A DNA stretch of 12,263 nt from CAKVLS01 sp045605365 (GTDB lineage Bacteria; Bacillota; Clostridia; Christensenellales; UBA1242). The notes under the pieces are model-generated. The model was not told the DNA's origin. It was given only the letters and a program-made list of their open reading frames with translations, and searched no databases. Location of the stretch: assembly GCA_045605365.1 (NCBI GenBank), contig JAZUPV010000010.1:1-12263 (forward strand), given 5' to 3'. This document shows positions 6,083 to 12,263 of the stretch, one piece after another. The position numbers and the translations under genes are program-made. The stretch's first letter is position 1; each line of letters begins with the position of its first letter.

Positions 6083-6487
6083 ATGACTATTTTAGAAATT
6101 GCCCTAACCGCAGTTGTTGCGGTAGAAACTATTGCCCTTGCTACTATCGGTGTAGTTAAATATATGCACAAACGTAGCCGCACTGGTGTTGTCGTAAAAA
6201 ACAATACAAGATACACTATCGAAGACAAAACTACTACAGAGCAAGGTGATGTTAATGTTACTTATGTCAAAGAAGATATCATACTAGTTGCTGACGAAGT
6301 GTACACTGTTAGCAAAACTGGCAAAATCAAACCAGGTAAATATCGTATCTTATCTACACAAACAGGCAAAAAAAATGTTAACGTAAAAGTAAACTCAGTT
6401 GCTCGTAGTCAAGAACACAACAGTGACATTGTTTTTGCAGAAGGTGACATTGTTATCGCCCCAAACGAATCTGTTATCTTAAGATAA
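6083..6487 (+). CDS. Small single-span membrane protein of unknown function
   Basis: This 134-residue protein has a hydrophobic N-terminal span (about residues 5-27) followed at once by KYMHKRSR. By the positive-inside rule the N-terminus would face outside and the C-terminal domain the cytosol. That domain (about 35-134) is Thr/Val-rich and probably all-beta, with alternating hydrophobic strands, for example GDVNVTYV, GKIKPGKYRIL and NVNVKVNSV, ending in an APNESVILR segment. I recognise no family. GGAGG (6071-6075) lies 7 bases before the ATG. The next gene starts 74 bases downstream with no clear terminator between them, so the two may be co-transcribed. The gene looks real from its ribosome binding site, codon use and pattern. 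Confidence 0.8.
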   Translation: MTILEIALTAVVAVETIALATIGVVKYMHKRSRTGVVVKNNTRYTIEDKTTTEQGDVNVTYVKEDIILVADEVYTVSKTGKIKPGKYRILSTQTGKKNVNVKVNSVARSQEHNSDIVFAEGDIVIAPNESVILR

Positions 6488-6504
6488 TTATTACACATAA
6501 AATA

Positions 6505-6530
6505 ATGAAATTTTATCAAAATAATTTCAT
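6505..6530. repeat. 8-bp inverted repeat between two envelope genes
   Basis: ATGAAATT (6505-6512) and AATTTCAT (6523-6530) are perfect inverted copies with a 10-base loop. No T-run follows, so it is not a good terminator; it could be a weak operator or a processing hairpin. Confidence 0.4.
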
Positions 6531-6561
6531 ATAGTACTTTTGTATAAAATAAAGGAGAACT

Positions 6562-8574
6562 ATGGATAAACGCCAATGTCAAAATTGTGGTGCTTATTAT
6601 GATGCAGAAAAGGGCGGCTGTCCTTATTGTGGACCTAATGGTCACAAAACAACAGTCTTTATCCCCCGTGGAGAATCCACTGCACCAAATAGACAATACA
6701 ATACATACAACAATGGTAATGGTGGACCTGTTCAAAACCCGCAACCATCATACAACACACAAAGACCCGTTACTTATGCTCCACAAAAACCATCTAGCAA
6801 AAAAGGTTTAAAAGGTTTTTTAATAGCATTATTAATTATAGCGATTATTGCCGGTGGTGTATTGTGTTATATCAAGTTTGGTCCAAAGCCAGAGATATAT
6901 GTCGGTAGAGAAAGTGACACTTATCTTGTTAACTGGAAGGCTGATAAAAACGTCACCAACTACAATGTGTATATTGATGGAGAATATGTCGGTCAAACCA
7001 AACAAAACAAATACGAAATAACCACTCATCTTGTAGATGATGCTTATTATAAAATAGTTATAAAAGCCGTAAACGACATCGGTGACGAAACCGAAGTTTA
7101 TACTCTAAACTACAACTATCAAGCTTTAACCAAAGAAGACTTTGCCCGTAAACCAGGATATTTTATTATGGGCAAACAGTATGACTATGTTATAGATAGC
7201 GTACAAGAGTACGAAGCGTTTGTTTGGTACAACATTTTGTACCGCAACACTTCTGCAAGATGTTATTCTAATACAGACCAAATAACAAGATACAATGTAG
7301 ACAGTCAAACTCGTAGTGCCATCAACAATTACCCAGAATATGATGCCCTAAACGGTGCTAGTAGATTTGCTGTTTGTGATGACAAAGTTATCGAACTTGT
7401 TAACTTTAGATATTATTTGCCAAAAGATTTTACAAAATCTACCGCTGATGTGACAGTTGGTGAAGATGGATACCATTTTTGGAGTTATGTTCAAAATCAC
7501 GACCAATACACCAAAAATACAAACTTTAACCAAGATTATTATACAGCAGGTGATGCTGGAGAAGATAGACATTTTGCAATTGACAACCAAGACAGAATAG
7601 AAATCGTTGTTGAAAATACCGAACAACTATTCTGGGCTGTACAATATGGTGCTAGACCAGTGTTCAAAGACGCAACAAGCGTAGCCGCTACCTGCTACAA
7701 CAATGCAAGAACTATCCTTGAAGAAATCAATAGCGACAGCCTAACTGATTATCAAAAGATATTTAACATTTATAGTTATCTATGTTCTAGAGTAACTTAT
7801 GACCACGTTTTACTTGACTATATGAGTGTAAAAAATGATTTTTCTGTCAACACTTTTGGTCATTTTAACGTGTTCTATATAGAGAGTATCCTATACGATT
7901 TAGATAACCAAATATCAGTATGTGACGGTATTGCAAAAACATTTACTTTGCTTTGTCGTATAGAAGGTATCGCCGCTAGCAAAATTAACGGCACTGCCAA
8001 TATCGGCGCAGGCTCTTCTGGAGCACACGCTTGGAACAGAGTAAAACTTAACAACAACTGGTACGTTGTAGACTGTACTTGGGGCGTAGCAAGTTATATA
8101 GATGGACCAACTTATTACGAAGCATTTACCTATGCATACTTCTTAGTAAGTGAAGAAGAAATCGAAGACACTCACAGAGCAGAGTATCAAATAAATAGTG
8201 AAAACACTATCAGCTACAATTTTTATCAAAACCACACAGTTAGTACCAGTACTGGTTCTGGCAATTTGACAATAGATTTGTATATAGAAAATGATGCAGA
8301 TTTGACCAACTTGTTAAAATATATGTACTACAGCAACGAAAACTTTTTAAATGTAAAGTTCGACCAAGATTTTCTTGATAGTATGTGTCCAGATGGTAGT
8401 TATGATGGTTATAACTATTTCGAAAATGATCAATGGGCTGCAGACCAAACTGCTGTTAGTGCTTATATAAAAGATCCTATCAATATCGGCATATATACTT
8501 ATCAAATAGCTAGTTGGCTAGATTATGATATGTGCTTCTTGATTATTGGTATGGGCTCTAACGGTTCTTTATAA
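6562..8574 (+). CDS. Zinc-ribbon, membrane-span, FN3 and transglutaminase-like protein
   Basis: This 670-residue protein has four parts. A zinc ribbon lies at the N-terminus (C6, C9, C20, C23 as CxxC...CxxC). A disordered Asn/Pro/Gln/Tyr linker (about 35-80) follows. A basic patch and membrane span (about 84-105) come next, then a fibronectin-III-like domain (about 109-186), an unassigned region, and a transglutaminase-core domain (about 390-530). The last has the expected triad C454 (SVCDGIAKTF), H489 (GAHAWN) and D504 (WYVVDCTWG). The zinc ribbon would be cytosolic and the enzyme domain outside. The fold suggests a cysteine peptidase or transglutaminase-like enzyme acting on the wall or on surface proteins; the substrate is unknown. 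AAAGGAG (6551-6557) lies 4 bases before the ATG. A strong terminator follows. Architecture is confident, function inferred. Confidence 0.9.
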   Translation: MDKRQCQNCGAYYDAEKGGCPYCGPNGHKTTVFIPRGESTAPNRQYNTYNNGNGGPVQNPQPSYNTQRPVTYAPQKPSSKKGLKGFLIALLIIAIIAGGVLCYIKFGPKPEIYVGRESDTYLVNWKADKNVTNYNVYIDGEYVGQTKQNKYEITTHLVDDAYYKIVIKAVNDIGDETEVYTLNYNYQALTKEDFARKPGYFIMGKQYDYVIDSVQEYEAFVWYNILYRNTSARCYSNTDQITRYNVDSQTRSAINNYPEYDALNGASRFAVCDDKVIELVNFRYYLPKDFTKSTADVTVGEDGYHFWSYVQNHDQYTKNTNFNQDYYTAGDAGEDRHFAIDNQDRIEIVVENTEQLFWAVQYGARPVFKDATSVAATCYNNARTILEEINSDSLTDYQKIFNIYSYLCSRVTYDHVLLDYMSVKNDFSVNTFGHFNVFYIESILYDLDNQISVCDGIAKTFTLLCRIEGIAASKINGTANIGAGSSGAHAWNRVKLNNNWYVVDCTWGVASYIDGPTYYEAFTYAYFLVSEEEIEDTHRAEYQINSENTISYNFYQNHTVSTSTGSGNLTIDLYIENDADLTNLLKYMYYSNENFLNVKFDQDFLDSMCPDGSYDGYNYFENDQWAADQTAVSAYIKDPINIGIYTYQIASWLDYDMCFLIIGMGSNGSL

Positions 8575-8585
8575 AACAAAAAACA

Positions 8586-8616
8586 AAACTAGGGGGACAA
8601 ACCCCTAGTTTTTTTT
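8586..8616 (+). terminator. Intrinsic terminator after the transglutaminase-like gene
   Basis: AAACTAGGGG (8586-8595) pairs with CCCCTAGTTT (8602-8611) across GACAAA, followed by further T residues. It insulates the ger operon, whose promoter begins three bases later. Confidence 0.95.
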
Positions 8617-8618
8617 GT

Positions 8619-8647
8619 GCATAAAAATAGCCTATATTAACATACTA
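8619..8647 (+). promoter_or_regulatory. Sigma-G (forespore) promoter of the ger operon
   Basis: GCATA (8619-8623), a 17-base spacer and CATACTA (8641-8647) match the sigma-G consensus known from Bacillus and Clostridium (-35 GHATR, -10 CATWHTA) at every conserved position. No good sigma-A pair lies here. Transcription would start near 8653, just before the AAAAGGA ribosome binding site (8653-8659). Confidence 0.85.
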
Positions 8648-8667
8648 CTCACAAAAGGATAATGTCT

Positions 8668-10116
8668 ATGAGTAGTCTACAACAAGTTGTACAAAAAATA
8701 AAAAATGATATGCACAACAATCAAGATGTGATAGTAAGAAACATAACTTGCAAGTCAAAATCTCTTGCTGTTATATACATAGATGAGATAGTTGATGTTG
8801 AGCAGCTTAACCTAAACATTATAGGTGCCCTGAACTTACACATAACAAAAATCAAAAAGTTGTCTATTGACAATACAAGCAATATCCTTACTAACATCGC
8901 ACAGGTAGAAGTGATAACAGAATATAATGATGCTCTTACTAAGTTGTTGCAAGGGAGCGCTCTCGTTATAATTGACAACTGCAAAGAGTATCTTGCTCTT
9001 AATATTACCAAGTATCAATCACGTGCTATAACAGAACCGCCAACATCAGTTGTTATAAAAGGTCCTAGAGAAGGTTTTAACGAAAATATAAAAACAAATA
9101 TCAGCCTTATACGAAAACGCCTTGTCACAGATGACTTGGTTATTGAAGATTTTAACATAGGTAGACGCACCCAGACTGCAGTAAAAATCGCATACCTAAA
9201 TTCTCTGACCGACGAGTCGGTAGTAAAAAAGCTTAAAAACAAGCTCAAAAACATTGATATTGATGGTATTATCGATAGTTATTATGTTGCAAAACTATTA
9301 GAAGATAGACCGAACTCTATCTTTAGACAAGTGGGTAGTGCAGAAAAACCAGACATAATCTGTGCAAAAATGTTAGAAGGTAGGGTAGCTATTTTTGTAG
9401 ATGGGTCGCCGATAGTTTTGACAGTGCCATATGTTTTGGTAGAAGATTTGCAAAACAGCAACGACTACTATTCTGAAGCTCACCGAGTAACAACTCTAAG
9501 AATAGTTAGATTGATGTCGATATTTGCTTCGGTTTTTATACCGGGGTTTTATATTGCGTTGCAGTTGTATCACTACAAGGTGATGCCGCTTAAGTTTTTG
9601 GTCACTATCGTCAACTCTACACAAAACTTGCCCCTAAGTCCTTTTTTAGAAATATTTTTTATTATTATACTTTTTGAGATATTGTTTGAAGCAAGTATTC
9701 GTATGCCAAAATATCTCGGTATAGCCATATCTATTGTAGGTGCACTTATTTTGGGAGACACTGCGGTCAAGGCTGGTCTTGTCAGTCCGCCTGGTGTTAT
9801 GATAATAGCTATCAGTGGTATAACTCTCTACACGATACCAGACCAACACGCACAGCTATCGACGTTGCGTTTAGCTTATACTTTTATAGGTGGTGTGTTG
9901 GGGTTTCAAGGGATACTACTTGCGACGATTATGCTAATTGTGTATTTGACCAATTTTGATAGTTATGGCGCACCTTATTTTGCACCGTTGTCACCATATA
10001 TCAAACAAGACCAAAAAGACTTTGTGATAAAAGTCCCCCTAGAGCGTATGACAACTAGGCCTAAGAGTTTCCCAAATAAAAATAGGAGAAGAATCAACCA
10101 GTGGAGAAACAAGTAA
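8668..10116 (+). CDS. gerAA: Spore germination receptor A subunit (GerA family)
   Basis: This 482-residue protein is of normal length for the GerAA/GerBA/GerKA family, the subunit of the inner-spore-membrane germinant receptor. A soluble N-terminal part (about 1-270) carries the family hallmarks GPREGF (132-137), RPNSIF (214-219) and GRVAIFVDGSP (238-248). A membrane domain (about 278-428) follows with four to five hydrophobic spans, then a basic tail with RPKSF (464-468). The ATG at 8668 is preferred over that at 8662 because AGGA (8656-8659) then has 8 bases of spacing instead of 2. It is the first gene of a three-gene operon and overlaps the next by 16 bases. The sigma-G promoter places expression in the forespore. 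The germinant cannot be predicted. Which receptor type it is cannot be told from sequence, so the symbol marks the family only. Confidence 0.96.
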   Translation: MSSLQQVVQKIKNDMHNNQDVIVRNITCKSKSLAVIYIDEIVDVEQLNLNIIGALNLHITKIKKLSIDNTSNILTNIAQVEVITEYNDALTKLLQGSALVIIDNCKEYLALNITKYQSRAITEPPTSVVIKGPREGFNENIKTNISLIRKRLVTDDLVIEDFNIGRRTQTAVKIAYLNSLTDESVVKKLKNKLKNIDIDGIIDSYYVAKLLEDRPNSIFRQVGSAEKPDIICAKMLEGRVAIFVDGSPIVLTVPYVLVEDLQNSNDYYSEAHRVTTLRIVRLMSIFASVFIPGFYIALQLYHYKVMPLKFLVTIVNSTQNLPLSPFLEIFFIIILFEILFEASIRMPKYLGIAISIVGALILGDTAVKAGLVSPPGVMIIAISGITLYTIPDQHAQLSTLRLAYTFIGGVLGFQGILLATIMLIVYLTNFDSYGAPYFAPLSPYIKQDQKDFVIKVPLERMTTRPKSFPNKNRRRINQWRNK

Positions 10117-11189
10117 CAAGTCGTCAAACTTGTCTTATCTTAATACTAGTAGCCATAACAACCAAGTTGTTGTTTTTGCCGTCGCTTTTGTGCCAAGATG
10201 TGGGTAGAGATGCTTATATCTACATCTTTTTATTTATGATATTAGAAGTAGGCATTTTGGGTATATTTGCTTATCTTACACGCAAATATCCTGCGCTTGA
10301 TTTTGATAAACTATTAGCTTATCTTTTTGGCAAGGTTTTTGCCAAGATTGTTTTGTTTTTGTATCTAGTATATTTTATTTTGCAAACAAGCATAGTTTTT
10401 CAAAGTGCCTATGTTTATCTTTACGAAAATCTCTACTCTAAACTAGAGTGGTATGTATATGTCTTCCCGCTTGTTATAACGATGGCTTATGTTTCTTTTA
10501 AGGGACTTAACTCTATAGCTCGCCTTATAGAAATATTTATACCTATGATATTTTTGGGCGTGGTGATGGTGTTGTTTTTGGGTAGTATCAATACTGATTA
10601 TTCTAACGCATTACCTATTATGGAGAATAGCTTTTTTGAAGGTTTTGTAGATGTTAGCAAGTATGCTTTGTGGTTTAGTGATTATCTAATATATCTAGTG
10701 CTGTTTGGTAACATAAAAACCCACACTCACTACACACGCAATATTATTATCACGGCTATTAGTATGGCTGTTATGGTTGGATTTTTTATATTGGTGTTTT
10801 ATTGTTTGTTTGATTATTCTGCAGTATATCACCGCAACGCCATCACTGACATTATGCAAGTTATCCCACGAAACTCAGATATCGGTAGTCTAGACTGGAT
10901 AGTGACTCTTATATGGGATATATGTATGATTATATATATGTGTCTTATGTTTTTTGCTTCTACAAAAACCTGCCAACAAACTTTTAATATCAAACACAAA
11001 TGGCTAAGTATAGTTATTGTTTTTGTTGCGCTTGCAGCTAGTGTATTTGTGACCAAGTTTGATGCGGCAATGCTCATACAATATGCTAGTGAATATTTGT
11101 TTTACTTTCATTATGTAGTGTTAGTAGTGATACCAATTGTTATGTTGATAGTAGGTCTTGTCAAACATAAGGAGAAAGCCAATGCGTAG
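10101..11189 (+). CDS. gerAB: Spore germination receptor B subunit (GerB permease family)
   Basis: This 362-residue integral membrane protein is of the usual length for GerAB/GerKB, an APC-superfamily fold that binds the germinant. About ten hydrophobic spans run through the whole sequence. Family features include the N-terminal TSRQTCLILI segment, GLNSIARLIEIFIPMI (about 135-150) and a Trp-containing ALWFSDYLI stretch. The start is a GTG at 10101 that overlaps the GerA stop (10114-10116) by 16 bases. AGGAG at 10084-10088 is 12 bases away, which is rather far, so translational coupling to gerA is likely. The C-terminus overlaps the next start by 8 bases. It acts with the A and C subunits in the spore inner membrane. 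Family call is firm; ligand unknown. Confidence 0.95.
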   Translation: MEKQVTSRQTCLILILVAITTKLLFLPSLLCQDVGRDAYIYIFLFMILEVGILGIFAYLTRKYPALDFDKLLAYLFGKVFAKIVLFLYLVYFILQTSIVFQSAYVYLYENLYSKLEWYVYVFPLVITMAYVSFKGLNSIARLIEIFIPMIFLGVVMVLFLGSINTDYSNALPIMENSFFEGFVDVSKYALWFSDYLIYLVLFGNIKTHTHYTRNIIITAISMAVMVGFFILVFYCLFDYSAVYHRNAITDIMQVIPRNSDIGSLDWIVTLIWDICMIIYMCLMFFASTKTCQQTFNIKHKWLSIVIVFVALAASVFVTKFDAAMLIQYASEYLFYFHYVVLVVIPIVMLIVGLVKHKEKANA

Positions 11190-12263
11190 ATTTTTTAAAC
11201 ACAATTTGGTACTAGTTGTGCTATTAGTTATGGCGTTGTTGTTTTTGCCTACGGTTATAAGCAAAGATGCCGAGAGCGAAAGCGACGCAATAGTAACAGC
11301 CATAGGCGTAGACAAACAAGATCAAGACTATCAACTATCTTTGCAGGTGCTTGTGCCTACACCAGCATCGCAATATAACCAAAAGTTAAGTGTGGTTGCA
11401 GACAAAGGGCAAGACATAAGTAGCGCTCTTTCAAAAATACAGCTTAGACTTGGCAAAGAAGTAGGCTTGTCTCACTGCAAAGTTTTTGTATTTAATGACA
11501 AGGTTGCTCAAGATGGTTTGACACAAGTATTTGACTACATATTTAGAGCTAAGAGCAACACTCAAAACATTGTGTTGATTCATACCCCTGACAGTGCCAA
11601 AGATTTTTTGACTAATTCTTCAGATTTAGAAAATAATCTGTATTTTAGCATACGAAATCGCGGTAGTTTTAACGAAAACTACTTGGTCGGCGACCAAACA
11701 ACGCTTGGCAGTTATTATACAGACTTTTTAGGACCGGTAAAAACATCACTTATCGCAACGGTAGAACTGCTCGACGAAAAACAAGCCAACGGAGAAAGTT
11801 CTGGCGGAGGTACAAGTTCTTCTAGCGGAGCAAGTGGCAGTGGTTCGGGGGATACATCATCTAACGAAAGTGCTTCTGGCGGAGACAGTGCCAACGAAAG
11901 TGCAACGGGTGGCTCTAGTTCTGGTCAACAACAAAAAAAAGTTATCGTCAACCGTGGCAAGCTTATTGTTGTTAAAAATGGCAAACAAGTTATGCAACTG
12001 TCACCAGACGAGAGCAAAAACATAAACTGGTTTAATCCTAAGTCAAGCACGGGCACTATTGTTGTACCTAATGTAACAGAAAAAGGTCTGTTTGAAAACG
12101 CCAATGTGGGTATCCAGGTAGACCAAAAAACTTCTACCATAAAAACATCTTTTAAAGATGGCAAGCGGCACCTTAGCCTTGATGTAATGTTGTATGTGCG
12201 TACAGTTGAGATAAGCCAACAAAATTACACTGGCAACAGTTACAAAAGCAACAGTGTCAACAT
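11182..12263 (+). CDS. gerAC: Spore germination receptor C subunit (GerC family, 3' partial), no lipobox
   Basis: The frame runs from ATG at 11182 to the right edge; 360 residues are visible of about 370-420 expected. AAGGAG (11169-11174) is 7 bases upstream and the start overlaps the GerB stop by 8 bases. An N-terminal hydrophobic span (about 8-26) leads to DAIVTAIGVDK (35-45), matching the region just after the lipid-modified cysteine in other GerC proteins. Domain 1 spans about 35-198 and a second domain starts near 253 (VIVNRGKLIVVKNGK). The usual lipobox cysteine and following WDxxE motif are absent; SKDAESES stands there. The two domains are separated by a Ser/Gly-rich low-complexity stretch (about 201-251) not usual in the family. 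Position and domain pattern still make GerC the clear call. The protein may be held by an uncleaved N-terminal helix instead of lipid. Confidence 0.88.
   Translation, partial: MRRFFKHNLVLVVLLVMALLFLPTVISKDAESESDAIVTAIGVDKQDQDYQLSLQVLVPTPASQYNQKLSVVADKGQDISSALSKIQLRLGKEVGLSHCKVFVFNDKVAQDGLTQVFDYIFRAKSNTQNIVLIHTPDSAKDFLTNSSDLENNLYFSIRNRGSFNENYLVGDQTTLGSYYTDFLGPVKTSLIATVELLDEKQANGESSGGGTSSSSGASGSGSGDTSSNESASGGDSANESATGGSSSGQQQKKVIVNRGKLIVVKNGKQVMQLSPDESKNINWFNPKSSTGTIVVPNVTEKGLFENANVGIQVDQKTSTIKTSFKDGKRHLSLDVMLYVRTVEISQQNYTGNSYKSNSVN

Noticed and set aside
5920..6159. Plus-strand frame of 79 codons overlapping the start of the gene at 6083
   Set aside because: Its product is an unlikely Tyr/Ile/Cys-rich string, it has no ribosome binding site, and it conflicts with the better-supported gene at 6083 and the minus-strand frame at 5758-5970.
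11834..12025. Plus-strand 63-codon frame inside gerC
   Set aside because: It is a shifted reading of the Ser/Gly-rich insert of gerC, with no ribosome binding site.
1..12263. A genome-wide UGA reassignment, suggested by the in-frame UGA and by the absence of TGA stops among the complete genes here
   Set aside because: Every long gene uses TGG for Trp and has no internal TGA, which would be very unlikely in an AT-rich genome reading UGA as an amino acid; TAA and TAG stops are simply common.

Overview
The window looks like chromosomal DNA of a low-GC, Gram-positive, endospore-forming anaerobe (Bacillota, Clostridia-like). The reasons are AT-rich DNA, strong AGGAGG-type ribosome binding sites, U-tailed hairpin terminators, a complete GerA/GerB/GerC germination-receptor operon behind a textbook forespore (sigma-G) promoter, and single-span envelope proteins with positive-inside anchors. 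I cannot place it more finely. There are no rRNA or tRNA genes, insertion sequences, CRISPR arrays or phage genes.

Layout. (1) 2-1078 is the 3' end of a surface protein with tandem Ig/cadherin-like beta-domains and a C-terminal membrane anchor, followed closely by a YqeY-family gene (1100-1525). (2) A bidirectional terminator separates these from a minus-strand HD-domain gene (1610-2320) resembling the HD half of CCA-adding enzymes. (3) Divergent from it is a ferritin-like diiron protein (2413-2925). (4) An ABC-F ATPase (3033-4607) has one intact composite ATP site and one degenerate one. (5) 4649-6487 holds a small orphan protein, an N-terminally anchored secreted protein, an interrupted minus-strand reading frame (5758-5970) and a small membrane protein. 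(6) 6562-8574 encodes a zinc-ribbon/membrane-span/FN3/transglutaminase-like protein. (7) 8668 to the right edge is the gerA-type operon: three overlapping genes, the last cut by the window edge.

How the genes relate. Only the ger genes form a clear functional unit: the GerA subunit, the GerB permease-like subunit and the GerC subunit form an inner-membrane germinant receptor made in the forespore. The other genes are mostly single transcription units with their own promoters and terminators. Those at 4980, 6083 and 6562 share an envelope location but have no known common pathway.

The most notable points are the matched loss of Walker A and H-switch in ABC-F domain 2 with the loss of the signature motif in domain 1; the near-perfect sigma-G promoter of the ger operon; a previously hidden 70-codon minus-strand frame with one in-frame UGA that also contains its neighbour's terminator; and a GerC with no lipobox cysteine and a Ser/Gly-rich insert.
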